From Neobacillus cucumis (GTDB taxonomy: Bacteria > Bacillota > Bacilli > Bacillales > Cytobacillaceae), in contig NZ_JAFBEX010000035.1 in NCBI RefSeq assembly GCF_016908975.1, positions 1-43,418 on the forward strand: 43,418 nucleotides of DNA. The letters are read 5' to 3'. Made by a program: the position numbers and the translations under genes. The notes beneath the pieces are model-generated. The model searched no databases. It was not told the origin of the DNA and saw only the letters and a list, made by a program, of their open reading frames with translations. Of this stretch, positions 26,218 through 34,262 are shown in pieces (the stretch's first letter is position 1; each line of letters opens with the position of its first letter).

Positions 26218-26246
26218 TCTACATCTAAAAAAATTTATTGTATGAT
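26218..26246 (+). promoter_or_regulatory. Promoter of licT
   Basis: TCTACA (26218-26223), 17-bp spacer, TATGAT (26241-26246). It leads into the RAT leader. Confidence 0.7.
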
Positions 26247-26271
26247 GTACTCAAGTGAATAAATACTATTG

Positions 26272-26356
26272 AAGATTGTTACTGATAATGCAGGCAAGAC
26301 TTCAACAAAAACGGGGATACTATTATTCCTTTATTTGTTGAAGTCTTGCCTTTTTT
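26272..26356 (+). promoter_or_regulatory. RAT/terminator antitermination leader of licT
   Basis: AAGATTGTTACTGATAATGCAGGCAAGACT closely matches the LicT RNA antiterminator, written here as AAGATTGTTACTG with GCAGGCAAGACT downstream (26272-26301). It overlaps the left arm of a terminator, GGCAAGACTTCAACAA with TTGTTGAAGTCTTGCC plus six T (26293-26356). LicT bound to the RAT would prevent termination, giving autoregulation by beta-glucosides. Confidence 0.9.
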
Positions 26357-26380
26357 ACTTCTCAGTATGGGGGGAGATAC

Positions 26381-27221
26381 GTGGTAATAACACAGGTAAT
26401 CAATAATAATATTGCCATAAGTATAGATGACCAAGGGGATGAAGTAATCCTTATAGGCAAGGGCTTGGCATTTGGTAAGAAAAAAGGAGATTTGATCGAT
26501 AATAAAAAAGTTTGAAAAACGGTTTTATTTAGAAGATAAAGGCCTATATGCTAAATTCAAAAAGCTCTTACAAGAAGTTTCCATAGAAGATATAAATATT
26601 GCAGATGATATTATCAGTTTAGCAAAAAGAAGACTAAAAAAAGATTTAAATGAAAGCATTTATATTTCATTGCCTGATCATATCAGTCTTGCTGTTAATC
26701 GAACAAGAGATGGCCTGAATGTAAAGAATGGATTACTTTGGGAAATTAAAAAGCTGTATAAAGAAGAATACGCAGTAGCACAAGAAGCTGTTCAAATGAT
26801 TAACGAAAGATGTAAAGTAGAGCTTGGCGAAGATGAAGCAGGATTTATAGCTTTTCACTTTGTTAATGCTGAATTGAACAGTGGAATGAACGCGATTACA
26901 AAGATAACTAGGTTTATAAAGGATGTTTTAAACATTGCCAGTTATCAGCTGAATATGGTGATTGACGAAGAGTCATTAAGTGCTTTCCGGTTTATCACCC
27001 ATTTGAAGTTTTTTGCACAAAGAATCTTTTCGCAAGAGATAACCGAAAATGTGGAAGATACGTTTTTATATGAAGTGGTAAAGGAAAGATATTCAAAAGC
27101 TTTTGAAATCACTCAAAAAATAAAGGCGCATATCAGTAAAGAATACTCTTATCATATATCCGATATGGAAGCAACATATTTAACGGTTCATATTCAGCGT
27201 TTGTTAGAAAGAAAAAATTAA
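26381..27221 (+). pseudogene. licT: LicT-family transcription antiterminator, frameshifted
   Basis: Two frames together give a complete LicT-type protein of about 279 residues: an RNA-binding CAT domain from GTG 26381 (VINNNIAISIDDQGDEVILIGKGLAFGKKKGDLI), then PRD1 and PRD2 with family-typical segments such as DEAGFIAFHFVNAEL and YLTVHIQRLLERKN. At 26511-26514 an extra T turns the expected GTT-GAA into GTT-TGA, stopping the first frame. No other defect is visible. This may be a recent loss, a sequence error or, less likely, +1 recoding. GGGGGAGA lies before the GTG. Normally it would antiterminate bglP-bglH expression. Confidence 0.85.
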
Positions 27222-27234
27222 ATAGCAACTATTC

Positions 27235-27325
27235 AAACTTGTTACTCTTCGGGAGGCTAGACTTGGATCCAATCTAAAGATTGTCGATTTGACAATTATT
27301 TTAGGTTCGTTCCAAGTCTTTTTTA
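27235..27325 (+). promoter_or_regulatory. Divergent RAT-like/terminator leader of bglP
   Basis: CTTGTTACT...GGAGGCTAGACTT (27238-27263) resembles the licT RAT with many changes, and overlaps a terminator: AGACTTGGA at 27259-27267 with TCCAAGTCT at 27311-27319 plus T-run. Its RAT core is weaker than the other two. Confidence 0.65.
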
Positions 27326-27346
27326 TATTTTTAGGAGGTGCTTTTA

Positions 27347-29188
27347 ATGGATTACCAAAAATTAGCCAGAGATATTGTTCAACATATTGGTGGAGAAGAG
27401 AATATCTCTGATATGTATCATTGTGCAACACGTCTTCGTTTTACGCTGAAAGATAATAATAAAGCGAATCGAGATGTAGTGGAAAGACTTGAGGGTGTTA
27501 TTACTGTAGTTGAAAGTGGTGGGATGTTCCAAGTAGTAATAGGCAATAATGTTGCCTCCGTTCATGATGCCATTTATGAGCAAACGGGTTTAGAGAAAAA
27601 TGACTCAAATAAGAGCGGTGGAACAAAAGGAAATCCTTTTGGAAGATTTATCGATTTAATCTCAGGGATATTCAGTCCTCTTTTGGGATTATTAGCAGGT
27701 GCTGGTTTACTTAAGGGAGTAGTGGCCATTCTTGCTAACTTTAAATTAGTAGATCCAACAGGCGGAACCTATCGAATTCTTGCTGCTGCAGGTGATAGTT
27801 TCTTCTATTTCCTACCGATTTTCTTAGCATTTACAGCTTCTAGAAAGTTTAAAGTGAATCAATTTTTAGCTGTAGCCATTGCTGGCGGTTTAATCTACCC
27901 AGATTTAGTGGCTGCATTTTCAGCGAAAGAATCGCTTAGCTTTATCGGAATCCCAGTTATTTTAGCAAAATACAGCAGTACAGTTATTCCTGTTATTCTA
28001 GCTGTTTGGGTATTGAAATATGTTGAAGGCTTCTTCAAAAAGATTCTTCATGATAGTGTTCGAAATTTATTAACTCCATTTTTCAGCTTGGTTATTATGC
28101 TGCCTTTATCGTTGATTGTCATTGGTCCAATTGCAACATACGCTAGTAACACTTTAGCGAATGGATATTTGTTTATTCATGATTTAAGTCCTTTAGTATC
28201 AGGGATCGTAATGGGAGCTTTCTGGCAGGTTCTTGTCATATTTGGTCTACATTGGGGCTTTGTGCCGCTTGAGCTCAATAATATTTCCAAATTTGGTCGT
28301 GATACAATTGGGCCAATGTGCGGTCCAGCCGTTGCAGCCCAAGCTGGTGCATCACTTGGAGTGTTTTTTAAATCAAAAAATAAAAATATGAAAAGTTTAT
28401 CTTTCTCAGCTTTTATTACAGGGTTATTTGGTATTACCGAGCCAGCTGTTTATGGTGTTACCTTAAAGTTAAAAAGACCATTTATTATTGCTTGTATATC
28501 TGGAGCGTTTGGCGGAGGGATTGCAGGTGGATTCGGCTCTGGAGCCATTGCCGTTGCCACCAAAAGTGTGTTAACATTCCCAGTCTTTTTTGGTCATGGA
28601 TTTATAGCTTACATTGGCGCTTACTTCCTTGCCATGATTTTAGCTTGTGTTCTTACTGTTGTAATTGGATTTAAAGAAGAACTTGATGAGGATCAAGCAA
28701 CAAAAACCAAAACTTCTAAGGAAGTATTGATTAAACAAGAAAGTATTAGCAGCCCATTAACAGGTCTGGCTAAACCTCTAGTAGAAATTAGTGACCCTGT
28801 ATTTGCAAACGAATCAATGGGAAAAGGAATTGCCATCATTCCGGAAGATGGAAAGGTATACTCACCTGTCGATGGAACAGTAACTATGGCTTTTCCGACA
28901 AAACATGCTTATGGTTTTACATCAAACGCTGGTGGTGAAGTATTGATTCATATTGGAATGGATACAGTTAAGTTAAATGGAGAAGGGTTTACGAGTTATG
29001 TAGAAACTGGTTCTAAAGTGAAAAAGGGTGATTTAATTGCCGAGTTTGATTTAAAAAAATTAAAGCAGCTTGGCTATGATTTAACTACTCCTGTAGTAGT
29101 TACAAATTCGAATAAGTATTTAGATATTCTTCCATTAAATAAAAAACAGATCGTACATGGAGAAGAAACTTTATCTCTATTAATTTAA
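27347..29188 (+). CDS. bglP: PTS beta-glucoside transporter, EIIBCA
   Basis: 613 residues in the order IIB-IIC-IIA. IIB (1-85) has the phospho-cysteine Cys26 in MYHCATRLRF; IIC (about 100-450) is membrane-spanning with GITEPAVYGVTLKLKRPF; IIA (about 475-613) has GEVLIHIGMDTVKL with the phospho-histidine His535. It imports and phosphorylates aryl- or oligo-beta-glucosides. The start at 27338 overlaps the ribosome site; AGGAGGTG supports the ATG at 27347. It lies between licT and bglH. Confidence 0.94.
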   Translation: MDYQKLARDIVQHIGGEENISDMYHCATRLRFTLKDNNKANRDVVERLEGVITVVESGGMFQVVIGNNVASVHDAIYEQTGLEKNDSNKSGGTKGNPFGRFIDLISGIFSPLLGLLAGAGLLKGVVAILANFKLVDPTGGTYRILAAAGDSFFYFLPIFLAFTASRKFKVNQFLAVAIAGGLIYPDLVAAFSAKESLSFIGIPVILAKYSSTVIPVILAVWVLKYVEGFFKKILHDSVRNLLTPFFSLVIMLPLSLIVIGPIATYASNTLANGYLFIHDLSPLVSGIVMGAFWQVLVIFGLHWGFVPLELNNISKFGRDTIGPMCGPAVAAQAGASLGVFFKSKNKNMKSLSFSAFITGLFGITEPAVYGVTLKLKRPFIIACISGAFGGGIAGGFGSGAIAVATKSVLTFPVFFGHGFIAYIGAYFLAMILACVLTVVIGFKEELDEDQATKTKTSKEVLIKQESISSPLTGLAKPLVEISDPVFANESMGKGIAIIPEDGKVYSPVDGTVTMAFPTKHAYGFTSNAGGEVLIHIGMDTVKLNGEGFTSYVETGSKVKKGDLIAEFDLKKLKQLGYDLTTPVVVTNSNKYLDILPLNKKQIVHGEETLSLLI

Positions 29189-29218
29189 AACCATAAATTA
29201 CAATTAAGACTTACATTA

Positions 29219-29250
29219 AAGGGGGAATATGCCAATTTACATATCCCCCT
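29219..29250 (+). terminator. Hairpin after bglP
   Basis: AAGGGGG and ATATG pair with CATAT and CCCCCTT. There is no long T-run, so it may only stabilise the message end. Confidence 0.4.
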
Positions 29251-29301
29251 TGGGTATTTAAGTTTTAATCAACAATGAAGAAATTAACACTTTGAGTAAG
29301 G

Positions 29302-29330
29302 TTTACATTAAAGAGCTTATACTGTATTAT
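29302..29330 (+). promoter_or_regulatory. Promoter of bglH
   Basis: TTTACA (29302-29307), 17-bp spacer, TATTAT (29325-29330). The sequence after the -10 is nearly the same as after the licT -10. Confidence 0.75.
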
Positions 29331-29355
29331 GTACTCAAGTAAATAAATTGGATTG

Positions 29356-29441
29356 AAGATTGTTACTGATATATGCAGGCAAGACTTCGACAAGCATAGG
29401 GATACTTTTCCTTATATTTGTTGAGGTCTTGCTTTTTTTTT
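29356..29441 (+). promoter_or_regulatory. RAT/terminator antitermination leader of bglH
   Basis: AAGATTGTTACTGATATATG then CAGGCAAGACT forms the RAT (29356-29386). The terminator is GCAAGACTTCGACAA with TTGTTGAGGTCTTGC and a T-run. It is closely related to the licT leader. Confidence 0.9.
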
Positions 29442-29465
29442 AGAAAAAAAACGGGAGGCATGATT

Positions 29466-30938
29466 ATGTTTCAATTGAAAAACAAATTTCCAGAAAACTT
29501 TTTATGGGGTGGAGCAACTGCTGCTAATCAAATTGAAGGTGGAAGTGATGTTGGTGGTAAGGGTCTGTCTGTAGCTGATGTCTATATCTTTGACCCCAAG
29601 ATGCCAAAAGAAAATTGGACCGATCAATGGCATATGATGACGCATAAGCAAGTAGAAGAAGCACAAAATCCTAATAGTACAAAGTATTATCCAAAAAGAT
29701 ATGGAATAGATTTTTACCATAATTATAAAGAAGATATTGCTTTATTTGCCGATATGGGTTTTAAAGTGTATCGTATGTCTCTTGCTTGGACAAGGATTTT
29801 TCCAAATGGGGACGAATTAGAGCCAAATGAAGAAGGCCTAGCATTTTATGAACGTGTTTTTGATGAATTAAATAAACACGGAATTGAACCGCTTGTATCA
29901 TTGTCTCATTATGAAATGCCACTTCACCTCGCAACCGAGTATGGTGGTTGGGTGAACCGTAAAGTGATTGATTTTTATGTTCGTTTTGCAACTACTGTAT
30001 TTAAAAGATATAAAGATAAAGTAAAATATTGGGTTACATTCAATGAAATCAACTGTGTAAAGCATCATCCTTGGACAAGTATTGGTGTTGTAGAAGAGAA
30101 TCACCCACACATAGAACAAGCAAAGTTCCAAGGGGCACATCATCAATTTGTTGCAAGTGCTTTGGCAATAAAAGCATGGAAGGAAATCAATCCTGAAGTT
30201 AAAGTAGGTTGTATGATCAGCTACCAACTTCTTGTTCCATACAGCTGTGATCCAGACGATATTCAAAAGACAGTAGAAAAGCAACGTGAATCGTTGTTCT
30301 TTACTGATGTCCAAGCAAGAGGGTATTACCCAGCTTACACTGCTAGAATGTTAGCAGAAAGAAATGTTGTGCTAGAAACACAACCCGAAGATGAACAAAT
30401 CATGAGAGAGAATCCAGTTGATTTTGTATCCTTCAGTTACTATATGTCCAGTGCAGTTAGTGCTCATCCAGAAAATTTAGAAGGAGCGGTTGGCAACCTA
30501 ATCACTGGAGGAGTCGAAAATCCATATTTGCCGAAAAGTGAATGGGGATGGCAGATTGACCCTAAGGGTTTACGATCTGCTTTAAATCAATTATATGATC
30601 GCTATCAAAAGCCGCTATTTATTGCCGAAAATGGCTTAGGAGCAGTAGACGTAGTGGAAGAAGACGGGAAAATTAATGACGATTACCGAATTGATTATTT
30701 AAGAGAACACATCAAACAAATAAAGGAAGCCATTAAAGATGGTGTAGATGTATTTGGCTATACGAGTTGGGGGTGTATTGATATGATTAGTGCATCAACA
30801 AGCCAAATGTCAAAACGATATGGATACATTTATGTTGATCAAGACGATATGGGCAGAGGCACAAAGCGCCGCATTAAGAAGAAATCATTTGATTGGTATA
30901 AAAATGTAATTGCTAGTAATGGTGAACAATTAGATTAA
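29466..30938 (+). CDS. bglH: 6-phospho-beta-glucosidase (GH1)
   Basis: 490 residues, a GH1 barrel starting NFLWGGATAANQIEGG, with acid/base Glu194 in TFNEIN and the nucleophile in LFIAENGLGAVD. The phosphate-binding region SKRYGYIYVD near the C-terminus is as in 6-phospho-glycosidases. It cleaves the phospho-disaccharides made by BglP. Start: the ATG at 29460 is one base from GGGAGG, so the ATG at 29466 is preferred. Confidence 0.94.
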   Translation: MFQLKNKFPENFLWGGATAANQIEGGSDVGGKGLSVADVYIFDPKMPKENWTDQWHMMTHKQVEEAQNPNSTKYYPKRYGIDFYHNYKEDIALFADMGFKVYRMSLAWTRIFPNGDELEPNEEGLAFYERVFDELNKHGIEPLVSLSHYEMPLHLATEYGGWVNRKVIDFYVRFATTVFKRYKDKVKYWVTFNEINCVKHHPWTSIGVVEENHPHIEQAKFQGAHHQFVASALAIKAWKEINPEVKVGCMISYQLLVPYSCDPDDIQKTVEKQRESLFFTDVQARGYYPAYTARMLAERNVVLETQPEDEQIMRENPVDFVSFSYYMSSAVSAHPENLEGAVGNLITGGVENPYLPKSEWGWQIDPKGLRSALNQLYDRYQKPLFIAENGLGAVDVVEEDGKINDDYRIDYLREHIKQIKEAIKDGVDVFGYTSWGCIDMISASTSQMSKRYGYIYVDQDDMGRGTKRRIKKKSFDWYKNVIASNGEQLD

Positions 30939-30942
30939 GTCT

Positions 30943-30967
30943 AAAAGGGACCAACATGGTCCTTTTT
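30943..30967 (+). terminator. Short terminator after bglH
   Basis: AAGGGACCA, three bases, TGGTCCTTTTT. Confidence 0.75.
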
Positions 30968-31081
30968 CACTTCCTCATCTAGAATAGCGGCTGGTTTGCT
31001 CTAAAGAAAGTTCGGATTGAAAATTTTGAATTTTTACTATTATTAGATATATTATTTTAAAAGAAATGGGGGGAATCATGA

Positions 31082-31957
31082 ATGAATGGAATGATGCTTT
31101 TTTTATGTATGATTTGGGGTTTTAATTTTGTCGTTATGAAACAGGGCAATGGCGTATTCCCACCTGTTTTGTTTGCAGCCTATCGGTTTTTGCTTGGTGC
31201 AATAGTCCTTTTTGGGTTAAGCTATTTTAAAAGAATCAAACTACCAAGTAAGCGAGAATTGAAATGGTATATTCTTTGCGGCCTTTTGCAGACAACTTAT
31301 TTTAACATTGCCATCCAAATCTCTTTAAATTATATAAACGCGGGGCTTACTTCTGTTCTAACCTATAGCATGCCGTTGTTTCTTTCGCTTATGGCTCATT
31401 ATTTCATTCCTGGAGAAAAATTAACTGCTACTAAGACAGTTGGGATATTAATTGGAATATTGGGGCTGTTTTTATCCATGGATATTCATTTTGGAGAAAA
31501 TATATGGGCTCCCATTCTAGCATTAAGCTCTGCAGTAACATGGGCCCTATCCAGTTTGATTTTTAAAACAAAATTGCAAGGCTGCGATACTGTTCAATTC
31601 ACTACATGGCAAATGGGCGCGGGAGCTGTTGGCTTGTTTTTGTATTCTATCAGTTTTGAACATGGCCAGTCACACTGGAGTCTAATGGCGGTAGTATACC
31701 TTTTATATGCCGGGATTTTAGCATCGGCCATAGCGTTTGTTATATGGTCCCAAATTCTTTCTAAAGTGGAAGCCAGTAAAGCATCCATTTCTTTGCTAAT
31801 TGTACCCGTAGTTGGTACTCTTTCAGGGTTCCTATTTTTAAAGGAAGGTTTGAATGCTATTACATTAATAGGAATTTTTTTGGTGCTATCAGGAGTTTGG
31901 CTGGTTAATAAGGCAGGTTCACCCCGTTTAATGTCACGAATAAAAAGGAATGCCTAA
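31082..31957 (+). CDS. EamA/DMT-family transporter
   Basis: 291 residues with ten hydrophobic segments in two EamA repeats, beginning MLFLCMIWGFNFVVMK (a typical DMT N-terminus) and with a conserved WALSSLIFK at the second repeat. Members export amino acids, nucleotides or other metabolites; the substrate here is unknown. GGGGGG precedes the ATG. A second ATG at 31078 is out of frame. It stands alone between terminators. Confidence 0.9.
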   Translation: MNGMMLFLCMIWGFNFVVMKQGNGVFPPVLFAAYRFLLGAIVLFGLSYFKRIKLPSKRELKWYILCGLLQTTYFNIAIQISLNYINAGLTSVLTYSMPLFLSLMAHYFIPGEKLTATKTVGILIGILGLFLSMDIHFGENIWAPILALSSAVTWALSSLIFKTKLQGCDTVQFTTWQMGAGAVGLFLYSISFEHGQSHWSLMAVVYLLYAGILASAIAFVIWSQILSKVEASKASISLLIVPVVGTLSGFLFLKEGLNAITLIGIFLVLSGVWLVNKAGSPRLMSRIKRNA

Positions 31958-31978
31958 AGAAAAGCATTCCTTCCTTTT
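31946..31978 (+). terminator. Terminator after the EamA transporter
   Basis: AAGGAATGC pairs with GCATTCCTT, then a T-rich tail. Confidence 0.8.
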
Positions 31979-32009
31979 TGAATAAATTATTAACTTAATA
32001 GTCTGAAAG

Positions 32010-32059
32010 TGTTATTATATGAATAACATTTTTAATTTGAGATGTTCCTAAGATATAAT
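32010..32059 (+). promoter_or_regulatory. Promoter region of the AEC transporter
   Basis: TGTTATT, five bases, AATAACA (32010-32028) is a perfect palindrome just upstream of a consensus -10 TATAAT (32054-32059) lacking a clear -35. It may be an activator or repressor site. Confidence 0.4.
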
Positions 32060-32086
32060 GGTGATTTCTGGAAAGGGGTAAAAGTT

Positions 32087-32989
32087 TTGCAGTTTATTTT
32101 AATCGTGTTACCTGTTTTCCTTATCTTTGGAACAGGCTTTATTGGACAAAAGTTACTAAAATTAAATGTAAAGTCTATTTCAACCATGGCGCTTTATCTT
32201 ATGATGCCGTTTTTAACATTCAATACTTTCTATACGAACAAAATAAATAAAGATTATGTTTATATGTTTTTATTTAATATTTTATTGATTAGCGTATTAG
32301 TTGTGATTACCTTTATTCTAGCGAAATTATTAAAGGCGGACCGAACCAGTTTGTCTGCCATGCTGCTAGGAACTGCTTTTCCTAATATGGGGAATTACGG
32401 TGCTCCGGTTGCCTTGTTTGCCTTCGGGACAAAAGCATTCGATTATGCTGTCGTTACAATGGTTATACAAACTATATTAATTAACACAATCGGCATTTTT
32501 ATAGCATCTTATGGCAGTGAAAAATCAACTACGGTTAAGAATGCCCTTCTAAACGTGATAAAAATGCCCGTCCTTTATGGTGTAGTGTTAGGATTATTAT
32601 TCCAAATGCTACATATAACATTGCCATCAACCCTTACCGATGGTATTCGTTTACTTGGCTCTGCCTCGATTCCAACTGTTACTCTGCTGTTGGGGATGCA
32701 ATTAGCAGAAATTAAATCACAGAAATTCGAAATGAAATATGTAAACTCGATTACCTTGATTCGAATGGTTATATCTCCAATCTTAATTGCGGCATTGGTT
32801 AGCTTTATGCCTGTAAGTCATTTAGTCAAAAATGTTTTTATTCTGTTAGCAGCGATGCCGATTGCCGCCAATACGACGCTCTTGGCGGTTCAATTTAATA
32901 CCAAGCCTAACTTAGTTTCCTATATCACTTTAGTTACAACTTTAATTAGTCTAGTGTCGATTCCGATCACGCTCTATTTTTTAGGATAA
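32087..32989 (+). CDS. AEC-family (auxin efflux carrier-like) transporter
   Basis: 300 residues, ten hydrophobic segments in two halves. Family hallmarks are LYLMMPFLTFNTFY and FPNMGNYGAPVALF in the first half and the LLGMQLAE loop mid-protein. Bacterial AEC members include malate permeases and amino-acid carriers. An ATG at 32042 lacks a ribosome site; GGAAAGGGG lies 9 nt before the TTG at 32087, giving a standard N-terminus. A dicarboxylate substrate would fit the malate theme, but this is inference. Confidence 0.85.
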   Translation: MQFILIVLPVFLIFGTGFIGQKLLKLNVKSISTMALYLMMPFLTFNTFYTNKINKDYVYMFLFNILLISVLVVITFILAKLLKADRTSLSAMLLGTAFPNMGNYGAPVALFAFGTKAFDYAVVTMVIQTILINTIGIFIASYGSEKSTTVKNALLNVIKMPVLYGVVLGLLFQMLHITLPSTLTDGIRLLGSASIPTVTLLLGMQLAEIKSQKFEMKYVNSITLIRMVISPILIAALVSFMPVSHLVKNVFILLAAMPIAANTTLLAVQFNTKPNLVSYITLVTTLISLVSIPITLYFLG

Positions 32990-33035
32990 AAAATATACGA
33001 TTGTAATCGCGAATCAAATCTAGAATACGGATTTT

Positions 33036-33079
33036 AAAAAAGGTCTTTTACCGTTAATTAATGGTAAAAGTCCTTTTTT
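33036..33079 (+). terminator. Terminator after the AEC transporter
   Basis: AAAAAGG and CTTTTACC arms pair with GGTAAAAG and CCTTTTT with one T-T mismatch. Confidence 0.85.
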
Positions 33080-33624
33080 ATTCATTTTGTCACAGTAAGA
33101 AATAATGATATTCCTCAAACACTTCTGCCCAAAAATCCTAGTTTCAAAATAAATATAGAAATAAAGACCTACCAAAGCTTTCAGGCAGACGTGTTTACTG
33201 CCCCAGAACTGTATCTAAGTAGTGAACCTAAAGAAGGTCAAAGTGAAGGGAGATAAAAGCCCTGTAGTCGAGACTTCGTTCCCTCCTGAGTGGATCCTGT
33301 TTTCGGCCGGACACGTGAAATTCAGTCAGAAGCAGGGAGGACCATCAATCAGCGGTTTTTACTTTGGGAAGAAGTTAATCCAGTATGAAACTCTACGTAA
33401 AGAAAAGCCATATACAAATAAGCAAATTCGAGGGCGCATATTATATTTTTTTTTGAATTATAAGCGAACGATTTCATGTTGAATTCCCTCTTAAGTAATT
33501 TTGTAATCATTAAACTATCTATTCTGTAATTGCTAATCAGTTATATTTTCATGTTGGTAGACTTTTGAAATCATTCAGCTTTTCTTAAATTGAATATACA
33601 ACCTTGTGAATTTTCTGTTAGCTC

Positions 33625-33655
33625 CCCTGTCAGTATATCTGACAGGGTTTTTTGT
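33625..33655 (+). terminator. Orphan rho-independent terminator
   Basis: CCCTGTCAG, five bases, CTGACAGGG, six T. No gene ends just before it, so it may close an unannotated RNA or a decayed gene. Confidence 0.75.
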
Positions 33656-34027
33656 TTAATAGTTTTGTGGGGATGACCTGAATCTATTTAATAAATAAAT
33701 TCTTTCTTAAAACTGATATCATTTGCGTAGAAAATCAACCAAATTTACAAGTATGTATACAATTTGGTCTTTGATCCAATTATTAAAAACATTGTCGATT
33801 TTTTACGAAAAATAATTCTTTATTGAATTCGTTTTCAATGTGTAGAATCGGATTTATCAACTAAATATTATGAAAATTATTTTTTTTCACGTAAGTTATA
33901 GAATTTCGAATATATTAATTAATAGGGTAAAAATAATTATTGCATTTAGTATTTTCGAAATATGATAAATAAACAAGGTTAGTAAAAAGATTTGGTTGTA
34001 ATAAACGGATAGAGAGGAGGAAGAATT

Positions 34028-34087
34028 TTTTGTCCAACCGGGACACTTTTTGTCCTTGTGGGATCGATTTTGTCCCTGTTTCCTTTT
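34028..34087. repeat. Three 20-bp TTTTGTCC repeats
   Basis: TTTTGTCC starts at 34028, 34048 and 34068, exactly 20 bp apart. The first two units also share GGGA at the same offset. The array is about 180 bp before gapN. Confidence 0.7.
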
Positions 34088-34262
34088 AATAAACGGGGTA
34101 TTCATTCTATATTATCCAGTCATACCCCAAGAGACTCCAATATGATGTGTACTAAATTGGAATTAAGTGGTAAAAAGCACAAATTAGTTAACTGAAAAAG
34201 CACATAATCCATATTTTTTAAAAAATTTAAATATATACTCTAAAATTCAAGGGGGATTTATT

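Larger units (their letters stand above)
33080..34262. other. Gene-poor 1.2-kb stretch
   Basis: No convincing gene. About 33140-33400 is markedly richer in G+C than its flanks and holds an 86-codon open frame (33222-33482, GTG start, no good ribosome site) that I do not recognise. An isolated terminator sits at 33625-33655. The rest (33660-34020) is very AT-rich, with ACCAAATT...AATTTGGT near 33738. A three-unit 20-bp repeat is at 34028-34087. Confidence 0.6.

Noticed and set aside
26505..26520. Programmed +1 recoding in licT as the default explanation
   Set aside because: The GTT-TGA resembles the prfB site, but there is no Shine-Dalgarno-like sequence at the required 3-nt distance; a mutation or sequence error is simpler.
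33896..34105. Minus-strand frame of 69 residues over the TTTTGTCC repeats
   Set aside because: It is created by the repeats and AT-rich DNA; no ribosome site and no recognisable protein.
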